From assembly GCA_037013555.1 (NCBI GenBank), contig JASUAD010000001.1, positions 77,830,535 through 77,894,534 on the forward strand: a DNA stretch of 64,000 nt, given 5' to 3'. A program made the position numbers and the translations under genes. Source of the DNA: Sextonia rubra. Its lineage: Eukaryota > Streptophyta > Magnoliopsida > Laurales > Lauraceae. Positions 12,201 to 23,613 of the stretch are shown piece by piece; the stretch's first letter is position 1, and each line of letters opens with the position of its first letter. Below the pieces are notes generated by a model, which saw only the letters and a list, made by a program, of their open reading frames with translations, made no database searches and was not told where the DNA came from.

Positions 12201-12518
12201 TGTAAGGCCCAAGTAGATTTAGAATGTTTATATAGTAATTATATGTAATTAAATTTTTTAACTTTATTTAATGGGTTGTAATGAGGATAAGTTTATTTAG
12301 TTTCCTAGTTTAATTAGGTTTCTTGGGCCTTAAGTTATCTTTCTTATTTATATGACATTGTAGACCTTGAATTTTCGGACTTGATTATTGAATAAATTTG
12401 TAGGTTTATCCCCGGAGAGGTGCATCCTTGTGTTTTAAAGTTTTCGTGGAAACCGTCTTGAAGTGTCCTTGAGCATGTGTTTCGGCACTTCCCGCAAGCC
12501 CTAACCCTAGGGCCTGCA
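12201..12518. repeat. Probable solo LTR
   Basis: 318 bp starting TGTAAGGCCC and ending GGGCCTGCA, so the ends form an imperfect inverted pair with TG and CA. CATG flanks it at 12197-12200 and 12519-12522, a possible 4-bp target duplication. The interior resembles small plant LTRs, with a TTATTTATATGACATTG stretch and a GATTATTGAATAAAT stretch. No internal region or second LTR is nearby, which would fit LTR-LTR recombination. The boundaries are plausible, not proven. Confidence 0.45.
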
Positions 12519-12522
12519 CATG

Positions 12523-12996
12523 CATTATATAGTATTGAGCTTTTCTACACATGAATCATGGTTTGTGATCCACATTGTTAACCTTTTGTGTCCCATCATG
12601 TCAAAAGAAGTCAAAAATTGACAATGATGTGATTTACCTTTCTGATAGGTGGCCTAGTTTGAGTTGAAAGTGGACTCAGATCTCTTTCCTAGACTTAGGT
12701 TTACCAACTTATAAATGCTCCATCAAGGGCATGGTTGTATAACATGGTTTTGGACCCTGTATGGAGTAGGGCTAAAACACTTACTGACATAACAATCAAT
12801 ATAGCGGTTCAAGCCTTTCTAGCAATCTGTTTTGTCCCCTTAAAAAAAATTAAAATGGTTTTTACAGTATTTTATACACGTAAAACCTTAAACTAAGAAT
12901 AGCAGTATAATTTTACCAAAAAAAAAAGACTAGCAGTATAAAATAAATAGATTTTTTGGAGTTGGAAGGTTTCATAGGCGGAGAAAAACAGTAGTA
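12523..12996. other. Spacer without recognised feature
   Basis: Ordinary AT-rich DNA between the probable solo LTR and element E2. I see no gene or repeat here. Confidence 0.5.
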
Positions 12997-13004
12997 GAGA
13001 CAAG

Positions 13005-13421
13005 CTAAAAAGCATGGACACTTCTAAGAAAGTGACGTATCTATGTCGGACACGTATCGGACAACGACACTCCTCAGAGACTCTCGGACACGTGTCCAAT
13101 ACTATTTTAGCCGTGTCCATAATTAAAAACTAAAAATCTTAATTTTGGATACTTGTCCAACACTCTTTTTATGACGTATTCCACAGGTCCTAGCCCATGT
13201 TTATGACTAAAAAAATAAACATGTAACTGATATTTCTTAGACACTTGTTAACATGTAGATACGAAAACTTATAAACTTGATATATGAAAATTTTATATAA
13301 TGGAAAAATGTATGATTGTTAATTTTAATCATATCACAAGCAAAAGACAAATAAATCTTACACTAAAGAATAGGCCTCGAGATTGGCTTCTTTTTTTGCT
13401 TTTTGTTTTTATTTTTGGCTT

Positions 13422-13463
<42 letters not shown>

Positions 13464-13796
13464 AGGGGAAAGAGATGATCCTCCCCATTCTTTGTATGGA
13501 TTTTATGAAAATATGGATACTTCATGTTTAATGATTATGAATTAAGTTTTAGCGTTGTATTGATATTTGATATATTTGTTAGTTGGTACTTGAATTTTTA
13601 TTTTTTGATTGCTAAATTGATTAGAAAGTTAAAATGATATTATTGTTTTAGTATATGATTATATATAAATAAATATATATTATTAACGTGTCCCCCGGCG
13701 TGTCTATGTCCTACTTTTTTGAGAAATGATGTGTTGGCGTATCTGTGTCGTGTCGTATCTATATCCGTATTCCGTGTTCGTGTCGGTGCTTCTTTG
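13005..13796. mobile_element. Non-autonomous hAT-like element E2 (same family as E1)
   Basis: A perfect 8-bp duplication GAGACAAG flanks it (12997-13004 and 13797-13804). The ends are inverted: left CTAAAAAGCATGGACAC, right (reverse complement) CAAAGAAGCACCGACACG. The right 150 bp aligns with E1, sharing a (TA)n stretch, CCTACTTTTTTG and repeated CGTGTC motifs. The middle holds a T-run of about 35 nt (13424-13458). No coding capacity. The perfect 8-bp duplication is the best evidence that this family is hAT. Confidence 0.8.
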
Positions 13797-13804
13797 GAGA
13801 CAAG

Positions 13805-15024
13805 TAAAACCTTAAACTGAAGACCGTAGTAGGGACTACAAAGATGGGGGATTTTCTTCTGTTGATGTTCTTCAGACGTCATAGTCATTAGGGCCAGCAC
13901 CTAAAATTCAAGAGGGTCCCTAGGCCCAGTGCCTCTTAGACGGTCTGATCAGCACACCTGCAGGTGAGATTTTCTTACCAAAGGTATTATGCAATGGTTG
14001 AAACTATGATGAAGGGCATTTTAGTGCACTTTTCCATTCATGATGATATAAATGAGATTGGCAATTTGAATTCTCCTCAAGTTGACAGCAATAAAATCCC
14101 TTTCAAATAAATATAGTGGTACAATATCCTAAAATTTTGTACTTGTTATGTTTCATCAGAATGTTTTGAGAATGTGAAGAACAGACGAGAGGCAAACACT
14201 GCCCTATTGGTGAATCCGGAACACTTCTCTGATTTTATTCCTTTTTTTTTTTTTTTTTGTTCACATTAACGCTTTCTTTAATATATCGTCCATGAATAGC
14301 TTGATGAAAATCGTCTCTGCTTTAATCATATTTGCTGCTTTTCCCACATACTGATAATCAACATGTTTCTCACATGGATTTCACTTATTGTTTTGGATCA
14401 ATCCAGTTAAGGATTGCGAAGCGCTATGAAACTCAATGATCATTCCACAAAACATGGCATGAAGATAGCATTTCCACGAGGATACAGAATGTAGCATTTC
14501 CCTAGGATACAGAATGCTTGATGTCTCTTGGAAGGTAGGACCTCTTTTAGGGACAGTGTGCACTGGTGCAGTGTCCTCCAATCAACGAGGATGATATATT
14601 CGGTATGATTTGGGTTATGACCTTCTGCTCAACAGGCCCTCAATTTGGAAGGTTCCAGTCGAGTGATGTTCCAGTCGAGTGATATGTACAATTATACTGT
14701 TGGATCCCTCATCCTTCCTAGAGTTAAATGCTTCCTCATGACTTTGCATCTGTCACCATGCCATACCCAACTTGAAGTCATTTATACGGTGCAAGCTGTT
14801 TACATTGTACAAGCACACACAATCCTCAAGAATCCTCAAGCCTTCCTTGAGTTCATTGAATTTTCTGAATCCCCAATGGAAGGCTTCTGGTGGTTGTAAA
14901 GCTGAGGTGGCATTTTTGCTTCGCACACGTGTTAGCCTGATGAATCTGTGCGCAAAGCGGCATCTGTTGATAGGGCAAGTTGATCTATCAAATAAAAGAG
15001 AAGTTTGAATTATACATCTATAAA
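13805..15024. other. Spacer without recognised feature
   Basis: About 1.2 kb of ordinary DNA with a T-run at 14241-14258. Short open frames on both strands lack recognisable domains. A 12-13 bp motif built around ATACAGAATG recurs near 14480-14520, but nothing more structured is visible. Confidence 0.45.
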
Positions 15025-15722
15025 AAATCAGCCAGATTGATATAACATTAGCTATCCATCTAAGATGATGCAGTGGACAGTTGAAAGAAAAATATGTCTG
15101 AATGGTTTGGGAAACCTTTCATTGCTTACTACCAGTCTGACAGATTTCTCCTTTCTGCACGCTTGAGAACCTCAGATGCTGATGTACTCAGGGCGCAGGT
15201 CTCTTGTCTTCCGATTTTGCAATACATGGATAATTTGTATTTATACAAAGTCAACTCAGCCACAGTACATGCCTCAATGTAACCTTGAGTCATGAGGTGT
15301 GTATCATTTTCATTGTTTGAATAGGAAAATGGCATTGATATGGAGGGTGAAGGGATATGTAGACCTCCATTACTATTATTATTATTATTTTTTTCTCCCC
15401 CATTGCTGGCAAATAGTTTCTCATCCTCATATACAAACATGTTGGAAATTTTGATGCCGATGTGGATGCTATGAAAGTAGAACATCTTGTGTGTCACGGA
15501 CAGAAGGTCTACACACCACTGTCAAATTGCAACTGCAGAACTCTCAATAGCTATAAAACATCAGCCAGATTGATATGACGTTAGCTATCCATCTAAGATG
15601 GTACAGTGGACGGTTGAAAGAAAAATATGATTGAATGGTTTGGGAAACATTTCATTGCCTACTACCTGTCAGACTGATTCTCCCTTATACGGGCTCGAGA
15701 ACCTCAGATGCTGATGCATGAC
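15025..15722. repeat. Pair of ~165-bp direct repeats
   Basis: The segment at about 15025-15190 (starts AAAAATCAGCCAGATTGATA) recurs at about 15552-15722 in the same orientation with roughly 85-90% identity by eye. Both contain TTAGCTATCCATCTAAGATG, then TGAATGGTTTGGGAAAC, and end in GAGAACCTCAGATGCTGATG. The 360-bp middle shows no primer site or polypurine tract that I can identify, so a small terminal-repeat retroelement is possible but unproven; a segmental tandem duplication is the alternative. Confidence 0.6.
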
Positions 15723-15736
15723 TCAACGCGTAGGTC

Positions 15737-16218
15737 GAATGGATTTGACCATTTGATGGACGGTTGAATTTCATTTTTACTATGAATCCATTAAACTTAT
15801 AGGTCACAGGTGAGGGGTTTAGGGGCATGGGATTGGGGTCGAACTTGATACTCATGTTGATTTCATATACTTCTTTCCAGCCCCCATAGTCCCATCTCAA
15901 GATGGAACCCGCAAGTGCCCTACAAAAAGTTCTGACAGTAATTCCATGAGAATTGTTATATATATATATATATGCTTTGTTCTAGAGAGATTTTCACGGT
16001 AACTCCATGAGAACTTTTTACAGAGTTACCGTGAGAATTTTTATGGGGCCCATTTCTAGATGGAACCTAAGGGGATGAAAAAGTCTATGTGGGGTAACCA
16101 CAAGTATCAAGTTTGACCTTAATTCTATTTCCTCAACCCCTTCATCTGTGGCTCACATGTTTAATGGATTCATATTCAAAAAGAAATTCAACCCTCCATC
16201 CAGCAGTCAAATCTATTC
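15737..16218. mobile_element. Foldback element with ~165-bp inverted arms
   Basis: The arm at 15737-15905 is repeated in inverted orientation at about 16050-16218. Shared landmarks are GGTTGAATTTC, TATGAATCCATTAAAC, the CACAG/TGAGGGG region, AACTTGATACT and the ATCTAGATGGAACC-type end. The loop carries a (TA)n run and a second hairpin at 15994-16034. No protein is encoded. The structure fits a foldback or long-TIR MITE; I could not settle its superfamily because the target duplication is unclear. Confidence 0.65.
15994..16034. other. Perfect 12-bp hairpin
   Basis: TCACGGTAACTC at 15994-16005 pairs exactly with GAGTTACCGTGA at 16023-16034 across a 17-nt loop. It sits in the centre of the foldback element, so the whole locus could form a stem on a stem. 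Confidence 0.8.
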
Positions 16219-17272
16219 AAATAAGTGACAAACCTTAGGATTAGTGACTATCAGGAGGGGCCCTATCTGTGCATAGTTTGGATAGGTTGCTAGGTAGGCC
16301 GCACCAATAGTTATCGCGGATGTACGGTGAGAACTAGTTTTCACTTGAATGTTTCCCACATACATATAAACTTGATATCTAAGGTGGTTTCGCATAAATT
16401 TTTTCATCTCCCGCAGCATCACCCCTAGGTAGAGTCCACAATGGCCCCCCCATGTGGGAGTATGCACAGTCCCTCTGTGGGGGACATGCATAAGAAGATC
16501 CAATATATATAGAGAAAACCTCTATCGAGCACTCAATGCTCACAATAAGATAAGCATCGTGTGTTAAAACATTAGTAAGGCTTAACTTATGATTGATCCA
16601 AGTAGACCATAAAACAAGTAACTCTCATGATTGTCGCCGATATCAAGTTTTGCACCCATCCAAGTGTATTAAACCGTTGGATGGGCTTGCATTCATTTTG
16701 GACAATGAAAACTTATTGGACATTGATCAAGTGCTTAGGATCAGGCTTTCATGGGTAGCACAACTCCAGGTAGATCTTAAAAAGTTAACTCATGTAGCGC
16801 ACCATCTCATTAGATTGAATCTCATTATATATATATAAATATATATATATGGGGCAAGCCTCTCCTAAGCTCAAATTTAAGCCCAAGCTCTTAGGGCCCA
16901 CCTTTCATCTATCCAAATGGACTAAACATATAACTCCCTGAATTGCACATGTCTACCAATTTTTGGTCACATTAGATTGACTGTATACCAATCCGAATAG
17001 ATTATTGATAATTAAATTTTTAGGTCATCGATGGAGATGATAAAAACTAAGGTTGGAGTTGATTTTTGCAAAGAGAAGGGTCTTAGGGAGTCCTTCAAAC
17101 CTCCTTTGCCATCCCCATCCCCATGTGGGTCTTCAGGTGGGCTCCACAGGCATGACCCACACACTGGAGCCTACCTTAGCTTAGGAGAGGGGCTCCCATA
17201 TGGGCCACACATCAAGTTTCTATAACTTAATGCAAGTAAGGCCCAAATTCTAGATCTAAACCTAACCTGAGC
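16219..17272. other. Spacer with AT-dinucleotide tracts
   Basis: No gene recognised. Two (TA)n-rich patches occur at 16501-16511 and 16827-16850. The segment between them may be another small element, but I found no clean termini. Confidence 0.4.
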
Positions 17273-17280
17273 ACTAAAGC

Positions 17281-17724
17281 TAGGATTGCAAATGGGTCCC
17301 TAATTCTCCGATTACCCGCAGGTTCCAACCTATTAATAATCGGGTGTAGGTCCTTATTTAGGTCCCAATAAGTAACGCGTTCGAGTCTGGATCCCATTTT
17401 TGGACCCGTAACCTAAATAGTTTTGAGTTTGACTCCGCATTAGTTCTAGCCCATAGACCCAAGACCCTACATATTACCTCAATTTTCTAAAGTTTTCCAA
17501 CAAATTAACTTTTCTCTAAAGCATTCTCTATATAGACTTGAACCTGAACTTACCCCAAACACGGTTCCAGTTTCTGTTCCGAGTACATCCTCCCAACGGT
17601 TTCGAATCCATTAAACTAGTTTCGAACCAATCCCGGTTTCGATTTTGGGTTCATCATCTCACTAACGGTTCTGGTTCCAGGTCCACCATGGACGTGGACT
17701 AGAATCAACCCAGTTGCAACCCTA
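17281..17724. mobile_element. hAT-type MITE (444 bp)
   Basis: Terminal inverted repeats TAGGATTGCAAATGGGT (left) and TAGGGTTGCAACTGGGT (right, reverse complement). The flanks ACTAAAGC (17273-17280) and ATTAAAGC (17725-17732) agree at 7 of 8 bases, an 8-bp hAT-like duplication. The interior has repeated GGTTCCA/CGGTTTCGA-type motifs on both sides. No coding capacity. Confidence 0.75.
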
Positions 17725-18049
17725 ATTAAAGCCCAATGCCCAAACCCAAGCCAAAGCAGGCTGGGCCTGACTAATGAACATCCTTAATTTTAGCTTTTGC
17801 AATTATAATATATTAAAGCCAAAGGTTTTGCATTTAATTTTTTAACAAATTACTTTCAATTTTGACTTTTGTTCAGAATTCATGTTTGGGTTGTGATAAA
17901 GTTTTACGCTGGCTATCACCTACCTAACGCAACCCTCCTCCTTTACCCGGGCTTGGGACTGGCAGCAAAACTGGCGGAGTTAAAAGAGATGAGCATTTAA
18001 TCACATTTAGTAGAACTGGCGGCAGCAAAACTGGCGGCATTTGATCTTA

Positions 18050-18700
18050 TAGTAGCAAATACTTACTTTAAAAAAAGAGATGACCATTTAATTACATATA
18101 AAAGTGGGAGTAATAGGAGTCAGATAGACTTTTTTCTAGTTAGAAAATAGGACCGATTGGCTTGTAAAAATTGTAAGATTATCTCAGGAGAGAGTTTAAC
18201 TACGCAACATAGGCTTGGAGTTTTAGATATTTGCATTAGAAGTAAAAAGAGAGCAGTAGTAAACAAAATGGACCCTAAAACAAGGTGGAGAGATTTGAAG
18301 GGGGAAAGAGCAAATATATTTAAGGACAAAATGATTGAGAAAGGAGAATGGAATATTGAAGGAGAAACTACAGTAATGTGGAATCAAATGGCTAATTGCA
18401 TTAGGAATGTTGCAAAGGAGGTACTTGGAGAATCAAAAGGGAAGAGACATATTAATAAAGAAACATGGTGGTGGAGTATGGAGGTTCAAGAAGTTATTCG
18501 ACAAAAAAAACATTGCTACAAAGTTTGGTAGGGGACTAAGAGTATAGAAAATTTTGAGTTGTATAAGAAGGCAAAGAAAGAAGCTAAGAAAGTAGTAAGT
18601 AGCGCAAAGTTCAAAGCATACGATGACCTTTATAATAGGTTAGAGAACAAGAGAAGGAGAAAAGGATATTTTTAAGCTTGCAAAAATAAGAGAAAAGAAA
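18050..18700 (+). pseudogene. RTE endonuclease remnant and linker
   Basis: Translation gives an endonuclease tail (ITYKSGSNRSQIDFFLVRK, then a TAG, then DRLACKNCKIISGESLTTQH). A linker rich in Lys and Glu continues to about 18700 with another stop after HCYKVW (18532) and a frame change near 18655. The N-terminal catalytic part of the endonuclease is absent from this copy. Confidence 0.8.
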
Positions 18701-18751
18701 AGTAGGGACTTAGATAATGTCAAATGTATCAAGGATAATGAGGAAAATATT

Positions 18752-20038
18752 TTGGTGAAGGACAACGATATTATAAAAAGGTGGAAAGAATATTTTAGTA
18801 AACTTTTAAATGAAGAATATTTGGGTGATACAAGAGTGGAGGAGGATACTTCATTACAAGAGTATACTTTTCTCCGTAGAATTAGAGGGGTGAAAGTGAA
18901 GGAAGCATTAAAGCGAATGAAGGCAAGAAAGGCAACAGGCCCAGATGGTATTCCGACAGAGGTATGGAAATGCTTAGGAGAGGTTGGAGTAAGTTGGTTA
19001 TGTAGACTATTCAATAAGATACTTGTGACAAAGAAAATGCCGGATGAATGGAGAAGAAGCATTGTAGTACCTATATATAAGAATAAAGGAGATATACAAA
19101 ATTGTACCAACTATCGAGGGATTAAACTTATGAATCACACGATGAAGTTATGGGAGAGAATAATAGAGCAAAGACTGAGAAAAAAGACTAAGATTTCAGA
19201 AAATCAATTTGGTTTTATGCCAGGGAGATCAACTATGGAAGCTATCTTTTCACTTAGGCAATTAATGGAAAAATACCAAGCAAAGAGGAAAAATCTACAT
19301 ATGGTCTTTATCGATTTGGAAAAAGCCTATGATAGGGTACAGAGGAATTTAATTTGGTGGGTCTTAAAGAAAAGGAATGTCCCAAGAGGTTACATTGAAA
19401 TTTTAAAGGATATATACGAAGGTGCAATAACAAATGTGAAAACCACATGTGGAGAAACGGGCGGGTTTCCCGTGACTATAGGCTTACATCAGGGATCATC
19501 CTTAAGCCCTTATCTCTTTGCATTAATTATGGATGAGCTAACTGTGCATATTCAAGAAGAAGTACCATGGTGTATGTTGTTCGCAGATGATATAGTATTG
19601 GTAGATGAATCAAGAGAGGGTGTAAATGCAAAGCTTGAGAGATGGCGGAGGGCATTAGAATCTAGAGGCTTTAAAATAAGTCGTACAAAGACAGAATATA
19701 TGGATTGCAATTTCAGTGGACATATACAAAGTGTTGAAACCACTGTCAAAATTGAAACCCATGAGATACCACATAAAGATTCTTTTCGGTACCTAGGCTC
19801 GATGATTAGTAAGGATGGGGAGATTGACGAAGATGTGGAGCATAGGATAAGAGCTGGATGGTTGAAGTGGAGACTAGCTTCGAGAGTACTTTGTGATAGA
19901 CAAATGCCAACAAAATTGAAGGGAAAATTTTACAGGATAGTGGTTAGACCAGCTATGACATATGGAGCAGAATGTTGGCCAATTAAGAAGACACATATTC
20001 ATAAGATGGATATAGCGGAAATGAGAATGCTTAGGTAG
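18752..20038 (+). pseudogene. RTE reverse transcriptase fragment
   Basis: A 428-codon open frame holding all RT core blocks: ARKATGPDGIPTEVWK, the CTNYRGIKLMNHTMKLWERI block, DLEKAYDRV, GLHQGSSLSPYLFALI and the catalytic LFADDIVLVDE box near 19575-19610. It ends at a TAG where relatives have a Trp codon; the conserved RTE tail (CGKTRKDKIRN, then RWFGHVERRP) continues directly after the stop. The initiator Met used here is arbitrary, since coding sequence extends upstream in the broken parent frame. Confidence 0.92.
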
Positions 20039-20370
20039 ATGTGTGGTAAAACTAGGAAAGATAAAATTAGAAATGAGCGCTTTCGAGAACATTTAGGGGT
20101 AGCACCAATAGGAGATAAGATTAGAGAAATTTGTTTAAGATGGTTTGGGCATGTTGAGCGTAGGCCAGTAATGGCACCGGTAGAAAAAGTTTGGATATAC
20201 AGGTGGAGGGTCCATCAAGAGGTAGGGGTAGGCCGAAGAAAACATGGATGGAAGTCATTAATTCAGATTTGAAGAAGTTGCACTTATCGAAAGATTTAAC
20301 TCAAAATAGAACGGAATGGAGAAATAGAATTCATGTAGCCGACCCCAACATGGTTGGGATAAGGCTTTGA
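20039..20370 (+). pseudogene. RTE C-terminal tail after premature stop
   Basis: In frame with the RT after the TAG, with conserved wording CGKTRKDKIRN and RWFGHVERRP. A frame change near 20205 interrupts it, and the last block (KKLHLSKDLTQNRTEWRNRI, then HVADPNMVG) lies in another frame just before the GATGATG tail. Confidence 0.85.
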
Positions 20371-20399
20371 TGATGATGACTTTCAATTTTGACTTCTTT

Positions 20400-23300
20400 T
20401 TTATTGAGCCACCATGGTGAAAAAATTAAAAATGTGTACTAATTAGTAGATTTGAACTCATGATCTCTTTCCTCTTTAAGTACGTAACCTAACCACTATA
20501 TCACACAATACTCATTTATAATTATTTGTCAAAACAATATCAAAAGTAGTTAAATAAAGGAGGGACCCTAGTTGTGTGGGTCATACCCACGGGTCACTAT
20601 GGTAGTTAGCAGTTATGAGGAAAGGTTATTATTTTCTCTTATAAAAATCTCTCCATTCTATAAACAGCTTAACGAAATGGGAATTTACATATAATCACTT
20701 TACTTTTCCAAACTTAAATTCTCATAATAGTTTTTACATACAGTCTCCAATGCTCCAGTTTGTCAATCAACTACTTTGATCATTGGTTTAGGCACTCTAA
20801 TAAACAACCCTAGATCCTCTACAGTTTCAGCACTCCAACGCTATCGACACTCATAGATATTGGCCTATTAAGTTCATAAAGGCTTGGAATCTAGCAAACT
20901 AAGTCCATAGGATATTTTAACGACCTGATTCAAGGCGAAAAATGGACAATTTCTATCCTTTCTCTTGTCATATTTCAAACGGTTATTAGCATCCTATGAA
21001 TGGACTTTCTTTTAATCCACTAGATCGTAAGTGCTTTTAAATTTGGTAGGGCCAGCAAGATCCAAACTCTGCCACGTCTCTTTTTTCTTTTTTTTTTTTA
21101 ATTACAGTCTACTGAAGCTCTAGATGATCCAGATCCATGATAAAATTATCGCACAAAATATAAACATAATCCAATCTTTGCCATATTTCTAGAATAATAG
21201 TGTTAAAGCCCCAGACAAGCCAGATCCATAATAAAGTTATCCCACTAAATAGGGCCTTTTGTTTGCATTAGAGTAAATAGGAAATGAATGAACAGGGTGA
21301 TTAAAATGAAAATTAATGATGACATTTATAATTCCTCATGGATAGCGCATTTTAGAAATTAGGGTTTGGAAATTCTAAAAGGATAAAAGTGACTTTTTCA
21401 AATTGTTGGAATGAAGGATGCTAAAAAAGAAGCATGTAATTTGAAATGCCAAAGGTACACCATCATCACATCATTGTCCAGAAATCACTAGTATCACAAA
21501 TTCCATTAAGAAATTCTATACCACCAGAAAATGTTGTCCTTAGGATCGTTGGGCACTTATTATCATCTACTAGAAAGCATGCTTCAAAAATGTATCTTAT
21601 TTGAGGAGCATTTTTTGTTACCATTTTACGGTTTTTTATTTTTTATTTTTGGCATCCCAACCTCAAGGGGGTTAGGGCACCTAACCCTCTTACGAGGGAA
21701 GGCACCTCGGGACACCTCAGGACAAGTTAGAAAACCCTTTTGTGAGGGAAAAAGACCTCAAGTGAGGTAGCAAATCCTTGGGTGAGAAAAAATTTCTAGC
21801 AAAGTTTGAATCCTCTCCAAGTTGGTAAAAACCAAACCTCTTTCCACTGGGGTAAGAGGTAGTTCTTTACTTGAGTTATAGTTTAGAGTTGTAAGAGGTA
21901 GACACTAGTACTATGTGGAACAAAAATAAAGAGTGGGGGGAAAATCATAAATAATGGAGATGAGGTGAAAAAAAAAGAAAAACAAATTCTTACAAAGTTT
22001 ACACTTATTACACTTGGTTGTGATAAAAACACAGATAATCCTATGAAGTAAAAGGCCTAGAGGTTTTTTAGAGACTGTCGAGCATTATCTTCATATTGTT
22101 TCCAATTTTGTGCTCAGATTTAATTGTGCTGAGACCGAATTATGCCGAAACCAAACTTTACAGAACTCGTGTGGCAACCTTATATTAAATATTTTTTAAA
22201 ACATTAAATATTTCTTTTGAAAGATTCAAATTTAAAAAAAAATTAAATATTTTTTTGAAAGATTAAATATTTTTTAAAAATTTAAAATTTTTTAAAAGAT
22301 TAATTTCTTTTTAAATATTAAATGTTCTTTTGAAGATTAAGTTTTTTTTAAAGATTAAATTTTTTTGAAAATTAATATTTTTTTCACCATAAAACCCACA
22401 TTTAGAAATTAGACCATGGAACCATACTTCGAATTTATAATGTGATCCCACCATTATAAAAATTTAGAAATTAAAATATAGACCCACCTTTTATAATCAT
22501 TACCATATAATCCACTTTAGAAATTAGATAGTAAAATTGCCTTGAAATAAATAGAAAACAATGTGCCAACAAGTTAAAAAAAACAATTCTTTTGTTCCGA
22601 ATATTTTAAACCAGCGGGTTAAAATTTTAAAATTCCTTTCAACTAAAAACATTAATTTGCACATACTAAACATATTTTCTACAGACTTATCTTGTGGGAA
22701 AATGAAAACATGCAAATGGCACAATGTCAAACGCACCCTTTGCTCTAAAAAAACAAGACTAGAGGTTCACAATTAAGTTTTACCCTCCACTTCCAGATAG
22801 CAATGAAAGAAAGAAAAAAAAAATGACAACACTTAAATTCTAAGTTACTTTTATCATCCAAACAATAATGAAATACAAAAAAATCACATCTTTGTGTGCT
22901 TTAATTCCTCCCTTACTATTTTACTAAATATAGTTTTCATTACAAGACCTTTATTTTAACGTACTTGTTCTGGCGTGAATTTTTTGGGGCAACTCATCAC
23001 TAACTTTTTTATGGGGATCCACTGTAGGTGCAATCTTGTTATGGCCCTAGGATTTATGTAGAACCACCTCATCTATCCAATTTGACCCAATCCCAGGCCC
23101 CTCAGCCCTTCATCAGGAGCCCACAAGTCCTATCCATTTGCATGGGTGTACAACGATTCAATCCATTCACATGTGTGTCAAATCTATGGGTGCCTGGGCG
23201 TCTAGGATTTGAATTAAGTGATAGATGGAGAAAACAGCTCTCACCGGAATATTTCCCTCTGTTTAAAACTTTTCATAAATACTGTTGTCACAAAATTCAG
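20400..23300. other. Intergenic AT-rich region
   Basis: Nearly 3 kb without recognised coding sequence between the LINE and the 3' end of the RPB5 gene. The stretch 22180-22385 is a degenerate repeat of AAGATTAAATTTTTTT-like units. Open frames are short and lack domains. A motif TCAAACGCACCCTTTG near 22727 resembles MITE ends, but I found no partner. Confidence 0.5.
22180..22385. repeat. Degenerate AAGATTAAATTTT-type simple repeat
   Basis: About 200 bp of alternating A/T-runs with irregular units (AAAGATTAAATATTTTTT and variants). Low complexity, no coding. Confidence 0.6.
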
Positions 23301-23613
23301 TCTCGGACATTAATGCAGTAGTGGGGGAAACGAGTGAGAGGGCAAATGGGTGCAACACCCCCAAACCCAACCAAAAAAAATAAAGTAAAATAAAACAAAT
23401 GGTACAATCAGTGCATGAAAACAGGACCTTGATGTCTGATGAGTCGCCAAAAAAAAAAAAAAAAAGTAATTAGTTCAATGAAAACTATAAAATATATAGC
23501 AAACTACTAGGCAAAAGTTACCATAGCCCATCTGTACAACCAGGCCATCTGTACACCCAGACCCAGAGCCAATCCCATTCACACCTGGGGCCGCAAACAA
23601 GATAAACAAATGC

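Larger units (their letters stand above)
17869..20378 (+). mobile_element. RTE-clade non-LTR retrotransposon, degenerate
   Basis: A LINE with a 17-bp duplication ACTTTCAATTTTGACTT at 17852-17868 and 20379-20395. The 3' end finishes in a short GATGATGATG repeat with no poly-A, as in RTE elements. From the left it has a short 5' segment (17871-17960), a remnant of the C-terminal end of the apurinic endonuclease domain (about 18050-18260; ITYKSGSNRSQIDFFL), then reverse transcriptase. Most of the endonuclease domain is missing. At least three in-frame stops and two frame changes break the coding sequence, so the copy is dead. Confidence 0.88.

Noticed and set aside
22723..22741. TCAAACGCACCCTTTG as a MITE end
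   Set aside because: Looks like a Tourist-type terminus, but I could not find a matching inverted end or duplication; the GGGCCTTTTGTTTGC at 21256 is too different.
23371..23400. RPB5 poly-A signal
   Set aside because: The AATAAA-like strings here are on the plus strand, and the gene is on the minus strand. I could not assign its 3' end.
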